A stretch of DNA of 64,000 nucleotides from an uncultured Elusimicrobia bacterium (GCA_945913025.1 CAMECJ010000001.1:186001-250000); one strand, 5' to 3'. Positions 8,442 through 17,157 are shown, numbered from the stretch's first letter. Numbers and translations are program-made. The notes: generated by a model from the sequence alone, not told the origin.

Positions 8442-10052
8442 TTAATTGGCTTTCGCCAGTTTACGGTTGACAAACGTCTGAATACCGTACGACAGCAGGC
8501 TGTTGGTCAGCCAGTACAGTACCAACCCCGAAGGGAAGTTCATAAACAGCAGCGTGAAAATAAGCGGCATATATTTAAACATCGCGGCTTGGGAAGGATC
8601 CGTTCCCGCAGGGATATTTCCCTTTTGCTGAAAAAACATTACCGCCCCCATCAAGACGGGTAAAATATAGTACGGGTCTTTAGAGGACAAATCCGTCAGC
8701 CAAAACACGAATTTCGCCCCGTGAAGCGCCCACGACGTGCGCAACGCATTGAACAGGGCCAAAAAGATAGGCAGCTGGATAAGCATCGGCAGACACCCCG
8801 CCAAGGGATTTACTTTGTGCTTTTGGTACAACTCCAAGGTGGCTTTGTTCAAGGCTTGTCCGTTGCCTTTGTATTTTTCCTGCAAACGCTTCATTTCGGG
8901 CTGGATTTTTTTCATCTGCGCGGCCGATTTAAACTGCATCAAGGTAAACTTGAATAAAACCGCCTGCAGCAGCACCGTCATCATAATAATCGCCACACCG
9001 TAGTTGCCCGTCCAACCGTAGAACGTCTCCAACACGTTGCGGGCGATTTTTCCGAGCGCGCCGAAAAAGCCGAACGCGATACTGCGGTCCAGATGATACG
9101 GCAACTCCAAAAATTGCTGATAATCTTTCGGGCCGAAATAGAAATCGGAATTATATTCCAATTTGGATTTGGCTTCCAATACAGCCGAAGGAACGGACAC
9201 GGTAAACTGAGGGCCGGTCAAATCATTTTGTCCGAAGAGGCCCCACAGCATACCGTCCTGTTTGCCGATGACGGGTTTATCCGCGGCGAAATCGCCCGCT
9301 TTCCAGCCTTGCGGAATCAGCACCGCCAGAAAGTAGCGGTTTTCTACACCGGCCCAAATCCACGGCAAATCCGGCTGTTTGGACTTTTGGGTAAACGTCT
9401 CCAAGGTGGGTTTCTTTTTCCCTGCTTCCTGCACGAGATAAACGGCTTTGGACTCGCGCTCGTTGTCCTTCATTTCGCTTTTTACCGTCGCAAGACCGGG
9501 GCCGAAATTATAATCCCACTGGCCCAGCGTGAAGGTTTGATTCGTGCGGTTTTCAAAAGTAATACTTAGGTTATTAATACCGTTTTCGTTAAAACGGTAC
9601 ATTTTGGAAACTACCAGGCCGGAGACAATGTCCCCCGTAAAAGTGATGGAATTTTTTGTCCGCGCAAATTCGGTAAAATCCACTTGCGGCATCGTGGCAA
9701 AATATCCCGCGCCTTCATAAGGGGTAAGGTTCACATCGGCAATTACATCTTTAAATAAATACGTTTTAATCCCCGCGCCTTTGGAAGAAAATGTAACCTC
9801 TGCCTGCGGCAAAGAAAGGGTAAACAGTTCTTCGGGCTTGGGTTTAGGGGCTTCTTTGGTAATGACGGAAGCGGAAGAAGAAACAAGCGATTCCGCAGAA
9901 GCGGAATCTTTGGCGGTTTCTTCGGTCGTTGTTTTCAGCCGGGCTTCGGCCGCTTCCTGCGCGGCGCGCGCCCGTGGCAGGGCTACAAACTGGTTGTAAC
10001 CGGTAATTACCAGCAAAAACAACATTGCGGTAATTAAAAACTGTCTGTTCAT
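8442..10052 (-). CDS. yidC: Membrane protein insertase YidC
   Basis: YidC inserts and folds inner-membrane proteins with or without SecYEG. The start at 10052 (AGGAG close upstream) gives MNRQFLITAMLFLLVITGYNQF, the first membrane anchor of Gram-negative YidC, then a large periplasmic beta domain (residues ~70-330). The conserved core has GNYGVAIIMMTVLLQAVLF, FKSAAQMKKIQPEMKRLQEKYKGN and NPLAGCLPMLIQLPIFLALFNAL. About 536 residues, normal for the Gram-negative form. The 584-residue ORF in the track begins too early. It sits between yidD and jag in the conserved rpmH-rnpA-yidD-yidC-jag order. Confidence 0.97.
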   Translation of the reverse strand: MNRQFLITAMLFLLVITGYNQFVALPRARAAQEAAEARLKTTTEETAKDSASAESLVSSSASVITKEAPKPKPEELFTLSLPQAEVTFSSKGAGIKTYLFKDVIADVNLTPYEGAGYFATMPQVDFTEFARTKNSITFTGDIVSGLVVSKMYRFNENGINNLSITFENRTNQTFTLGQWDYNFGPGLATVKSEMKDNERESKAVYLVQEAGKKKPTLETFTQKSKQPDLPWIWAGVENRYFLAVLIPQGWKAGDFAADKPVIGKQDGMLWGLFGQNDLTGPQFTVSVPSAVLEAKSKLEYNSDFYFGPKDYQQFLELPYHLDRSIAFGFFGALGKIARNVLETFYGWTGNYGVAIIMMTVLLQAVLFKFTLMQFKSAAQMKKIQPEMKRLQEKYKGNGQALNKATLELYQKHKVNPLAGCLPMLIQLPIFLALFNALRTSWALHGAKFVFWLTDLSSKDPYYILPVLMGAVMFFQQKGNIPAGTDPSQAAMFKYMPLIFTLLFMNFPSGLVLYWLTNSLLSYGIQTFVNRKLAKAN

Positions 10053-10126
10053 AAAACTCCTGTTGGATTCACGGCAAAAAGCAACCTCCTTGCCGGAGGC
10101 GGAAAGAACAGACGTTCGGAAAAGAT

Positions 10127-10363
10127 TTAAGGGAGCGGGTCGTATCCGCCCGAATGAAACGGGTGGCATTTCAGCACCCGCTTTGCGGCCAGCCACGCGC
10201 CTTTAAAGACGCCGTATTTGTTGACCGCTTGATACGCATATTGGCTGCAGGTCGGCGTAAACCGGCAAACCCCTTTCGGGCCTAATAACGGGCGCACCAA
10301 AAGCATAAACGCCCGAAACAGCCAAAGCGACAAATTTTTAAACAAAAGCGAAATTTTATTCAT
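10127..10363 (-). CDS. yidD: Membrane protein insertion efficiency factor YidD
   Basis: 78 residues with the full family signature: an amphipathic N-terminus, then [19 protein letters not shown] and [13 protein letters not shown]. YidD is a small peripheral inner-membrane protein that aids YidC-dependent insertion. It is in its usual place between rnpA and yidC. Confidence 0.97.
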   Translation of the reverse strand: MNKISLLFKNLSLWLFRAFMLLVRPLLGPKGVCRFTPTCSQYAYQAVNKYGVFKGAWLAAKRVLKCHPFHSGGYDPLP

Positions 10364-10381
10364 AACTCTTCAATAATCAAG

Positions 10382-10759
10382 TTAAGCGTTTTCTGAAGAG
10401 GGGCTGAGCAATGCGGCTCTTGCGCACAGTGTCATGAGCGCGTTCTGCGCTGCGTGCACGTTGCCCAGCTTTTCGCCGTCGCGGGGACTTACGATAATGT
10501 CCGTTCCCGATAAAATATTTTTCCTGTTCAGTCTGAAAGCTTCCCGCAGCAGCCTTTTGGCGCGGTTGCGCGCAACCGCCGGACCCATTTTCCTGGATAC
10601 TACCACCGCAAACCGGACCGGACGCGAATCCTCCCGCATTCCGGACCGTGCCCACAGCACAACTCCGTTGTACTGCAGTTTAATGCCGCCCCGAATAATC
10701 CCCTCAAAATCTCTTTTAAGGTGCAGGCGGCACAAACGCGGCAGACCGTTGGGCTGCAT
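10382..10759 (-). CDS. rnpA: Ribonuclease P protein component
   Basis: 125 residues. RnpA assists the catalytic RNA in tRNA 5' maturation. The family motif appears as GPAVARNRAKRLLREAFRLNR near residue 55 (RNR motif), preceded by RFAVVVSRKMG and followed by DIIVSPR. It is located between rpmH and yidD as in most bacteria. The catalytic RNA gene rnpB was not recognised in this window. Confidence 0.96.
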   Translation of the reverse strand: MQPNGLPRLCRLHLKRDFEGIIRGGIKLQYNGVVLWARSGMREDSRPVRFAVVVSRKMGPAVARNRAKRLLREAFRLNRKNILSGTDIIVSPRDGEKLGNVHAAQNALMTLCARAALLSPSSENA

Positions 10760-10764
10760 AAAAC

Positions 10765-10902
10765 TTAGGCTCTGATAAGTTCGTGACGGCCTTTGGCTCT
10801 TCTGGCGCTGAGCACTTTTCTGCCGCCGGCAGTTGCCATTCTGGCGCGGAATCCGATGTGTTTGGCACGTCTTCTTTTGTTAGGTCTGTAAGTCGGTAAC
10901 AT
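10765..10902 (-). CDS. rpmH: 50S ribosomal protein L34
   Basis: Too short for the ORF track. Minus-strand translation from the ATG at 10902 gives [20 protein letters not shown]..., with [21 protein letters not shown], 45 residues: the full L34 signature. It is the first gene of the rpmH-rnpA-yidD-yidC-jag transcript, with a strong sigma-70 type promoter about 100 nt upstream. dnaA, the common neighbour on the other side, is absent. Confidence 0.97.
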   Translation of the reverse strand: MLPTYRPNKRRRAKHIGFRARMATAGGRKVLSARRAKGRHELIRA

Positions 10903-11000
10903 ATCTCTTTATATACGTTAATTCTGGCCCGCCGTGCGAACTGGAAAAAACGTATCTCCTCTAATTAATTTAAAATGGTTTCTGTATGAAACTTATTGAT

Positions 11001-11029
11001 ATTATAGCTTTTCTTGCCGTTCTTTGCAA
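11001..11029 (-). promoter_or_regulatory. Sigma-70 promoter of rpmH operon
   Basis: Minus strand TTGCAA, 17-nt spacer, TATAAT: near-consensus elements at ideal spacing, about 100 nt upstream of the rpmH ATG. Confidence 0.8.
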
Positions 11030-11035
11030 AAACTC

Positions 11036-11782
11036 CTACTGAAGGGGAACAAAAAATTTCCGCCATGTTTTATTAGGAATCCCGCCAAAAAGAATTTGTC
11101 CTTCGCCGGTGGCGGGATAAAAGATAATCAAATCTTCATTTGGATCTAAATATCTGCTGGTATTGCCGGCAGGATGATAATAAATATTACTGAAGGGCAC
11201 ACGGTAAATTTTTCCTTCCTGCCTCACTGCACGGTTAAAAACCTTTTTTTCCGCTTTTCCTTCATAATACGCGTCAATGTCTTTGGCTAGATCAACTTGA
11301 TTATCATAGGAAAGTTTTCCGCTCCAAGCTTTTGCCGTCTGTTCCGCAGCGGGTTCCAACACAAAATCCAACAACGCAGGGGATGCCGCATCCAACCCCG
11401 CTTGAATATCCGCCGGCAAAACCTCCTCCGGTGCATAAAGGGTAATATCGCCCGCCTGATTTACTACTGCCAACGAGCCTTTGGGAACAAGTAAGTTTTC
11501 TTTTTCCAATGCAATATTGCGGGAAAAACGCACCGCGCGCAAGGGTTCCCCCGTGGAAAGAGAAAAATGGGTAACATTTGGCATACGCAAATAACCGTTC
11601 ACTACCGAAGAAAGTGATTGCTTTTGCACAAACCCGGACGCAGCCACATTTCTTTGTACTCCGGCAAGTAATTTTGTTTGTATACGGCCTGTCTGTAACA
11701 CGCCTTTCCACAGATTTCTCTGGGCAAAAGAAGATACCGCACATAACACACACAATCCGATTACTGCTACCATTTTATTCAT
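11036..11782 (-). CDS. Secreted protein of unknown function
   Basis: 248 residues. The N-terminus MNKMVAVIGLCVLCAVSSFAQ is a clear Sec signal peptide with likely cleavage after Ala-Gln or SFA. The mature part is mixed alpha/beta with no motif I recognise; it contains NIALEKENLLVPKGSLAVVNQ and a C-terminal EDLIIFYPATGEGQILFGG. It lies between the rpmH operon and recO, on the minus strand, with its own promoter. The product is probably periplasmic or exported; function is unknown. Confidence 0.75.
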   Translation of the reverse strand: MNKMVAVIGLCVLCAVSSFAQRNLWKGVLQTGRIQTKLLAGVQRNVAASGFVQKQSLSSVVNGYLRMPNVTHFSLSTGEPLRAVRFSRNIALEKENLLVPKGSLAVVNQAGDITLYAPEEVLPADIQAGLDAASPALLDFVLEPAAEQTAKAWSGKLSYDNQVDLAKDIDAYYEGKAEKKVFNRAVRQEGKIYRVPFSNIYYHPAGNTSRYLDPNEDLIIFYPATGEGQILFGGIPNKTWRKFFVPLQ

Positions 11783-11807
11783 ATAATATGCCCTCGCTGA
11801 AAAATAA

Positions 11808-11837
11808 ATTATGATATATATAATATCTGTTTTGCAA
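11808..11837 (-). promoter_or_regulatory. Promoter of secreted unknown
   Basis: Minus strand TTGCAA, 18-nt spacer, CATAAT, about 25 nt upstream of the ATG, with GAGGG between. Moderate match. Confidence 0.5.
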
Positions 11838-11850
11838 TGCTCAAGCCAGA

Positions 11851-11887
11851 GTCCAAAGACCTATCCGGCTCTAGGTCCAAAGACCTA
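11851..11887. repeat. Short direct repeat upstream of recO
   Basis: GTCCAAAGACCTA occurs twice, at 11851-11863 and 11875-11887, separated by 11 nt. A shortened AAAGACCTA also follows the recO stop at about 12622. Function unknown. Confidence 0.6.
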
Positions 11888-11926
11888 CTCGCGGGGAGCG
11901 GCGCAATATGCTATGCTTATAACAGT

Positions 11927-12619
11927 ATGATATTTACCGACTCCGGCATTATTTTGTTCCGGCAGGAATTCCGCGAAGCGGACCGTATCGTTTCCCTTTA
12001 CACCCGCGAACACGGGCGCATTAACGCGCGCCTGCCCGGGGTGATGCGGGCGGCCGGAAAACTGAAAGCCTTAAGCGAACCGTTTGCCTTTGGGGATTAC
12101 CGCATTTATGTGCGGCGCGGGGGCGTAATCGGCACGATAACGGGCGGAAAAATATCCAACATTTTCCCCAATATCCGCAGCAACCTCAAACGAACCGTAT
12201 TAGCAATGCACCTGTGCGAACTGGTGTTAAGGCTGACGCCCCTGCACCAACCGAGCGAAGGAAAATTCGATCTGTTATGCAAAGCACTGACCGAACTGGA
12301 ATACGGAGACGTTACTCCCGCCTTTCAAGCAGCCTTTACACTCCGGCTGATGGCATTAGCCGGCTTCGGGCTGGACCACCCCGTACTAAACATTGCATCT
12401 GAATTCTGGCGCAAAATACACGAGGACGATTTTTCCAATCTGCAATTTACGGAACCGGAAGATTTGCTGTCCCTGTCCAAATGCAACAGCGTCTGCCGAC
12501 GCTTTTTGAACCGTTATTTAACTTACCCGCTAAATACCTTGCGTAATTTTACCTTGGACCAAGACGCGACGGCCGCATTTGAAACGGAACCGGCTGACGA
12601 TATACACCAACTCGCGTAG
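11927..12619 (+). CDS. recO: DNA repair protein RecO
   Basis: RecO helps RecR load RecA onto SSB-coated DNA in gap repair. The ATG at 11927 begins the OB-fold domain (MIFTDSGIILFRQEFREADRIV ... ARLPGVMRAAGKLKA), followed by the helical domain with ALTELEYGDVTPAFQAAFTLRLMALAGFG. 230 residues, within the family range. The cysteines of the C-terminal zinc site found in many RecO proteins are not evident; only isolated Cys residues (KCNSVCRRF) are seen. The ORF track begins 30 codons earlier, inside the direct repeats. No Shine-Dalgarno precedes the ATG, and a TATAAC lies only 3 nt upstream, so the true start is a little uncertain. Confidence 0.88.
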   Translation: MIFTDSGIILFRQEFREADRIVSLYTREHGRINARLPGVMRAAGKLKALSEPFAFGDYRIYVRRGGVIGTITGGKISNIFPNIRSNLKRTVLAMHLCELVLRLTPLHQPSEGKFDLLCKALTELEYGDVTPAFQAAFTLRLMALAGFGLDHPVLNIASEFWRKIHEDDFSNLQFTEPEDLLSLSKCNSVCRRFLNRYLTYPLNTLRNFTLDQDATAAFETEPADDIHQLA

Positions 12620-12650
12620 CAAAAGACCTAAATCCGCGAATCTAAGCCAA

Positions 12651-12675
12651 AAGCCGACCTGTTACGGGTCGGCTT
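12651..12675. terminator. Terminator between recO and HAD gene
   Basis: AAGCCGACC TGTTAC GGGTCGGCTT stem-loop between two convergent genes. Confidence 0.8.
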
Positions 12676-12696
12676 TAGTGCATTTTTTATTGCGGG

Positions 12697-13356
12697 TTAC
12701 GATAATAATTCGTCCATATCCGGATAGATGTCTTTCAGGGAATGATATACTTTAAACGCGTGCTGCCGCACGAAAGAATTGGGCTGTTTAATCTGCGGAA
12801 CCACGCAAGTACGCATTCCGGCAGTGATAGCGGCCGTCGCGCCGGCGATGGAGTCTTCAAAGGCCAAACATTCAGCTACATCCACCCCCAGCTTTTGGGC
12901 CGTTTTCAAATATACTTCCGGATCCGGCTTGGGATTAGAAACATCATCAGACGTCGTAATGGACGAAAAATACCGTTTTATCCCCTTCTGTTCAAGCAAA
13001 TAATCCACCCAGCGGCGGATATTGCTGGACGCCAAGCCCACTTTTAAACCGCGTTTATAAAAAAATTTCACCGCTTCGCTAGCCCCCGGGCGAAACTCTA
13101 TTTCTTGGCCGGACGATACGTAATCCTCAAAATGAGCATATGTACGACGGTAGAGGTTTTCCACGTCAAAATGCGGGCCGAAATGATGTTTGATCAGCGC
13201 ACCCGCGTCTTTACTGCTCATCCCGACGCAGGTTTCAAACAGTTCAAAAGTAAAGGTTAAACCGTCCTCGGAGGCGGCTTTTTTATAACATTCAAAATAA
13301 ATGGGCTCGGTGCTGAAGAGAAGCCCGTCCATATCAAAAATTACAGTTGAAATCAT
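12697..13356 (-). CDS. HAD-superfamily phosphatase/phosphomutase (beta-phosphoglucomutase-like)
   Basis: 219 residues. HAD motif I is FDMDGLLFSTEPIY at residues ~7-20 with both catalytic Asp. Motif II Ser/Thr is in VGLASSN, motif III Lys in the SNPKPDPEVYL segment and motif IV in FEDSIAGATAAITAGM. The cap between motifs I and II is the small helical type of the beta-phosphoglucomutase/phosphatase subfamily. The substrate is likely a sugar phosphate but cannot be assigned. It is monocistronic. There is no Shine-Dalgarno, and TACAAT lies 8 nt before the ATG. Confidence 0.88.
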   Translation of the reverse strand: MISTVIFDMDGLLFSTEPIYFECYKKAASEDGLTFTFELFETCVGMSSKDAGALIKHHFGPHFDVENLYRRTYAHFEDYVSSGQEIEFRPGASEAVKFFYKRGLKVGLASSNIRRWVDYLLEQKGIKRYFSSITTSDDVSNPKPDPEVYLKTAQKLGVDVAECLAFEDSIAGATAAITAGMRTCVVPQIKQPNSFVRQHAFKVYHSLKDIYPDMDELLS

Positions 13357-13364
13357 ATAGTGTT

Positions 13365-13370
13365 ATTGTA
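13365..13370 (-). promoter_or_regulatory. -10 box of HAD gene, near-leaderless
   Basis: Minus-strand TACAAT ends 8 nt before the ATG and no Shine-Dalgarno is present. Transcription would begin 1-2 nt ahead of the start codon. Confidence 0.4.
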
Positions 13371-13433
13371 TAAATTTCCCAAGGAAGCAGACAACGCCTT
13401 ACCGCCCCTTTATTTTATATAATATAACTACTT

Positions 13434-14315
13434 ATGAAATACGGTATGAATTTTCAGGATATGATATCCGCCCTTAACCATTACTGGACTAAACAAGGCT
13501 GCATCCTCGTTCAGCCCTACGACTTGGAAAAAGGCGCAGGGACCTACAATCCCGAAACCTTTTTCGGCTCGCTTACCAAAAAACCCGTCAACCGCGCATA
13601 CGTGGAACCCTGCCGCCGTCCCGCCGACGGCCGCTACGGCGAGAATCCAAACCGTCTGGGCAAATACTACCAATATCAGGTTATTATGAAGCCCGCTCCG
13701 GCTAACATTCAGGAGATTTACTTAAATTCCCTAAAAGCCATCGGCCTTGACCCTAAACAGCACGACGTGCGCTGGATTGAGGACGACTGGCAGTCCCCCA
13801 CCCTGGGCGCGTCCGGCGTCGGCTGGGAAATTTGGCTCGACGGTATGGAAATTACGCAGTTTACATATTTCCAAAACATGGCCGGATATGCGTTAAACCC
13901 GATTACGGTGGAAATTACCTATGGGTTGGAACGCATTGCAATGTACTGCCAAAAAGTGGATAATGTTTTTGACCTGCGCTGGAACGATACAATCACCTAC
14001 CGCGATGTGCGCCACGAAGAAGAACGCCAGTTCTCCCACTACTATTTTGAGGAAACCGACCCCGAACGCTTACGCCGCTACATTCAGGAATGTGAAGAGG
14101 AATGCCTTAAACTGTGCAAAAAAGGATTATACCTTCCGGCATACGACGATACGATGAAACTTTCCCAATACTTTAATATGCTTGAAGCGCGCGGCGCGAT
14201 TTCCGTCTCCGACCGCACGAACAATATTACCAAAATCCGCAACCTGGCCAAAGCCTGCGCCAAAGCCTATGTGGAAAGTGTGGAAAAGAAAGAAGAACAG
14301 GAGGCCGCCAAATGA
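13434..14315 (+). CDS. glyQ: Glycyl-tRNA synthetase alpha subunit
   Basis: GlyQ carries the class II catalytic core of the tetrameric bacterial GlyRS. The start region MNFQDMISALNHYWTKQGCILVQPYDLEKGAGTYNPETFF is the family signature; VEPCRRPADGRYGENPNRLGKYYQYQVIMKP holds motif 2. 293 residues is normal. Two in-frame ATGs (13434 and 13446) are possible. Most homologues resemble the second, but a TATAAT ends 10 nt before the first and neither has a Shine-Dalgarno. It overlaps glyS by 4 nt (ATGA). Confidence 0.96.
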   Translation: MKYGMNFQDMISALNHYWTKQGCILVQPYDLEKGAGTYNPETFFGSLTKKPVNRAYVEPCRRPADGRYGENPNRLGKYYQYQVIMKPAPANIQEIYLNSLKAIGLDPKQHDVRWIEDDWQSPTLGASGVGWEIWLDGMEITQFTYFQNMAGYALNPITVEITYGLERIAMYCQKVDNVFDLRWNDTITYRDVRHEEERQFSHYYFEETDPERLRRYIQECEEECLKLCKKGLYLPAYDDTMKLSQYFNMLEARGAISVSDRTNNITKIRNLAKACAKAYVESVEKKEEQEAAK

Positions 14316-16390
14316 ACGCTTTACTTGAAATCGGCGTAGAACATTTACCCGCCCGCTTTATGGCGCCGGCGCTGAAACAATTAAAAACGCTGGCCGCAGA
14401 TTTGCTGGCCGAAAAGCGCATTTCTTATACTTCGGTAGAAACCTTCGGCACTTACCGCCGTCTGGTAACGGTCATTGAAGGTTTGGCAGAAAAGTCGGCT
14501 GACGTACAGAAAGAAGTCAAAGGGCCGCCCGCCAAACTGTTAAAAGACGCTGACGGCAACTTTACCCCCCAAAGCGCGGGATTTGCACAAAAAAACGGTT
14601 TAAAACCCGAACGGCTGACCGTCGTAGAAACGGAAAAAGGACCGTTCATTTACGCCAAAGTTAAAATTAAAGGCGAAAAAACGGCTAAACTCCTGCCGGA
14701 AATTTTTACACGGCTTGTAACGGGCCTTGAGTTTGCCAAAAATATGGTGTGGGAAGAATCCGGCCTGCGCTACGGCCGCCCGATCCGTTCCCTTATCGGC
14801 TTATACGGCGACAAAGTAATTAAATTTTCCGTCGCCGGCGTAAAATCGGACCGCAGCACCTATCCGCTTTCTTCCTTCGGGCGCAAACCGATTAAAGTGG
14901 CTCACGCCGACAAAGCCTATTACGCCGAACTGCTGCGCAACCAGCCGCAGCCCGTTTTAGCACTGCCGGAAGATCGCAAAGAAGCCTTAATCAAAACCGT
15001 TTCCAATGAAGCTGCCGTACGCGGATATCTGGCGGATTTGGACGAAAATTTAATCGAAGAAACCGTCTGGTTTACGGAACATCCGGTGGCCGTGGGCGGA
15101 GATTTCGAACTTAAATTTTTAACGCTGCCTAAAGAACTTGTTACAACGGTACTTAAAAAACAAATCAAAATTTTCCCCGTAGTAAACAAGGAGGGCGGCT
15201 TGCAGCCTTATTTTATTGCTGTGCGCGACGGGATTTCCGTCAACCAGAGCGAAGTGTCCGAAGGATTTAAAAAAGTAATGTCCGCCCGCCTGTCGGACGC
15301 GGTGTTCTTTTTTGAAAACGATAAAAAAGACGGCCTCTCCAAATTTCACGAAAAGTTGAAAAACGTTCAGTTTTTGGAAGGCCTTGGCTCAATGTACGAA
15401 AAAGCGCAGCGCACCCAAAAATTGGCCGCGTATTTGTGTGAAAAACTGGGTAAAACACAGCTGAAAGAAACGGTGGACTTTGCCGCTTCGCACGCGTATG
15501 ACGACCTTGCCAGCCACGTAGTGTACGAATTTCCGGAACTGCAAGGCTATATGGGCGGCTGTTACGCCGAACTGGAAGGTCATAAAGACGCCGCCACCGC
15601 CATGAAAGAGTTTTACTATCCGCTGACCTCTTCTTCCGAACTTCCGTCGGACGAAGCGGGGCAAATCGTTTCCTTGGCAGGCAAAATTGATACGCTGGTA
15701 GGGAACTTTTTAATAGGCCAAATTCCTACCGGAAGCGAGGATCCCTTCGCCCTGCGCCGCCAAGCGTTTGGCGCGGTGCGCATTATGTTGGAAAAAGGGA
15801 TGAAGGTTTCCTTAAAAGAACTGGTGGATACGGCGTCGTCCCTTTACCCCGCCGGCACGCAGGATAAAGGCCTCGCCCAACTGCAGGGCTTCTTATTCCA
15901 GCGTTTGGCCCTGGTGCTTGAACAGCGCGGCCACAATGCGCGCGTGCTGGACGCGGTTTCCAACTGGTACGAAATGCCGCTGCCGCAGATTGAAGCGTTG
16001 GTCAGCGCATTGGAAACCGTTAAAACGGGCGAAGAGTTTGCCGCTGTGCTGGAATCGGCCAAACGCGTGTGCAACCTCTTAAAGAAAGCCGGAGACGTAA
16101 ACGAAAACGTGGATGAAAAACTGTTTGAACTCCCTGCCGAAAAAGCGTTGTATGACAAAATTCAGGAAGTAGACGCTTCCCTGGGCTGCCGCGTGCATAC
16201 GGCTGCCGACAAAGAAGCATATTTGAACATACTCAAAACGTACGGTGCGTTTAAAGAAGTGCTGGAAAATTTCTTTAAAGACGTGATGGTCAACGCCGAC
16301 GACGAAGCCGTAAAAAACAACCGTCTGGCGCTCTTGGCGCGCGTACGCCGCTACTTAACGCAAACGGTGGCGGACATTACCAAGCTGTAA
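14312..16390 (+). CDS. glyS: Glycyl-tRNA synthetase beta subunit
   Basis: GlyS binds tRNA-Gly in the alpha2beta2 enzyme. The product starts MNALLEIGVEHLPARFMAPALKQL, has the TYRRLVTVIEGLA and GPPAKLLKDADGNFTPQSAGFAQKNG segments, an HD-like region (AHTAA variants) in the middle and a C-terminal anticodon-binding part (DVMVNADDEAVKNNRLALLARV). 692 residues, normal. AGGAGG inside the end of glyQ serves as ribosome binding site; the ATGA overlap gives coupled translation at equal stoichiometry. Confidence 0.96.
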   Translation: MNALLEIGVEHLPARFMAPALKQLKTLAADLLAEKRISYTSVETFGTYRRLVTVIEGLAEKSADVQKEVKGPPAKLLKDADGNFTPQSAGFAQKNGLKPERLTVVETEKGPFIYAKVKIKGEKTAKLLPEIFTRLVTGLEFAKNMVWEESGLRYGRPIRSLIGLYGDKVIKFSVAGVKSDRSTYPLSSFGRKPIKVAHADKAYYAELLRNQPQPVLALPEDRKEALIKTVSNEAAVRGYLADLDENLIEETVWFTEHPVAVGGDFELKFLTLPKELVTTVLKKQIKIFPVVNKEGGLQPYFIAVRDGISVNQSEVSEGFKKVMSARLSDAVFFFENDKKDGLSKFHEKLKNVQFLEGLGSMYEKAQRTQKLAAYLCEKLGKTQLKETVDFAASHAYDDLASHVVYEFPELQGYMGGCYAELEGHKDAATAMKEFYYPLTSSSELPSDEAGQIVSLAGKIDTLVGNFLIGQIPTGSEDPFALRRQAFGAVRIMLEKGMKVSLKELVDTASSLYPAGTQDKGLAQLQGFLFQRLALVLEQRGHNARVLDAVSNWYEMPLPQIEALVSALETVKTGEEFAAVLESAKRVCNLLKKAGDVNENVDEKLFELPAEKALYDKIQEVDASLGCRVHTAADKEAYLNILKTYGAFKEVLENFFKDVMVNADDEAVKNNRLALLARVRRYLTQTVADITKL

Positions 16391-16411
16391 GATTATCAAG
16401 TACAGATAAAA

Positions 16412-16442
16412 AATCCCGGGCTTTTAACATAAACCCGGGATT
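16412..16442. terminator. Terminator between glyS and prepilin gene
   Basis: AATCCCGGG ... CCCGGGATT followed by TTTTTTA on the plus strand, and preceded by a run of A. It can act in both directions between convergent genes. Confidence 0.85.
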
Positions 16443-16449
16443 TTTTATT

Positions 16450-16935
16450 TCAAAATACTTTTTCTTCAAGATCTAAACTTTTACATACAGATCTCCCTAA
16501 AGGTGTCAACCCCTCGCAAGTAATCTGATTTGGATAGGGAGAGTTCGCAAAATAGAAACTTAAACGAAGTTCTCTTTTTGCAAAATCAGCGTTTCTGTTT
16601 TGTGAAACACTTGCCGCAACACGCAAAGCAACGGGATTGTCGAATGTCCCTACCAAGTTATCAATAACAGCATAAGGACAATTTATGATAGAGGCATCAT
16701 TTGTTTTTGTGCAGGAAGAGTCAATTGTAACATCTAAATCTTCCAGCGAGAAGGCATACGTACCATTAGATAAAAAATACACTTCTTGGGCTTCCCGAAT
16801 AGATTTCAGTATAGGAAACAGGGTAGAAACACGGCTTTTGAATACCGCTTTCTGATACTGCGGCAATGCCACCGCCGATAAAATACCGATGATTAAGACG
16901 ACGACTAATAATTCTATTAACGTAAAACCTTTCAT
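16450..16935 (-). CDS. Type IV prepilin-like protein, short leader
   Basis: 161 residues. [35 protein letters not shown] is a canonical prepilin start with a three-residue leader and Glu5. The C-terminal domain (YFLSNGTYAFSLEDLDVTI) resembles the prepilin at 21.5-22.1 kb and differs from the CYYAD type. It has four Cys able to form disulfides. AAGGAG lies 9 nt upstream. The 5' leader (about 155 nt) contains a complete copy of the ~75-bp composite palindromic repeat. It stands alone, on the minus strand, next to a divergent structured RNA candidate. Confidence 0.92.
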   Translation of the reverse strand: MKGFTLIELLVVVLIIGILSAVALPQYQKAVFKSRVSTLFPILKSIREAQEVYFLSNGTYAFSLEDLDVTIDSSCTKTNDASIINCPYAVIDNLVGTFDNPVALRVAASVSQNRNADFAKRELRLSFYFANSPYPNQITCEGLTPLGRSVCKSLDLEEKVF

Positions 16936-16977
16936 CTTCTTATCTCCTTAATAATGTTTGGCGGCTTACGATGCTTA

Positions 16978-17052
16978 CGTCATTCCCGAATGTTTCTATC
17001 GGGAATCTGTCGTTTCGTAACTACAAGATTCCGCACTAAAACTCTACGGAAT
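16978..17052 (-). repeat. Composite palindromic repeat, copy 1
   Basis: Minus strand: ATTCCGTA...GCGGAAT, a linker with CGAAACGACAG, then ATTCCCGA...TCGGGAATGACG. These are two adjacent inverted repeats forming two hairpins. Copy 2 at 17961-18039 is the same element in the opposite orientation. It lies in the 5' leader of the prepilin mRNA. Confidence 0.8.
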
Positions 17053-17092
17053 GCAACAAGACGAAAAAACCGCCAAACCCTAATTTATCCCT

Positions 17093-17119
17093 ATAGTATC
17101 AAAAAAAAAAACGGGTCAA
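17093..17119 (-). promoter_or_regulatory. T-tract extended -10 promoter of prepilin gene
   Basis: Minus strand TTGACC, a 15-nt spacer (CG, eleven T, GA), TACTAT, with TGATACTAT as extended -10. Its -35 lies 5 nt from the -35 of the divergent RNA promoter. Confidence 0.75.
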
Positions 17120-17123
17120 CCCC

Positions 17124-17151
17124 TTGACAATTTTCCAAATTCGCTTATACT
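17124..17151 (+). promoter_or_regulatory. Sigma-70 promoter of structured RNA candidate
   Basis: Perfect TTGACA, 16-nt spacer, TATACT on the plus strand. No protein start follows with a ribosome binding site. It is the best-matching promoter in the window. Confidence 0.75.
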
Positions 17152-17157
17152 AGTTCA

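Noticed and set aside
10903-11035. Replication origin next to rpmH
   Set aside because: No cluster of TTATCCACA-like boxes and no dnaA beside it.
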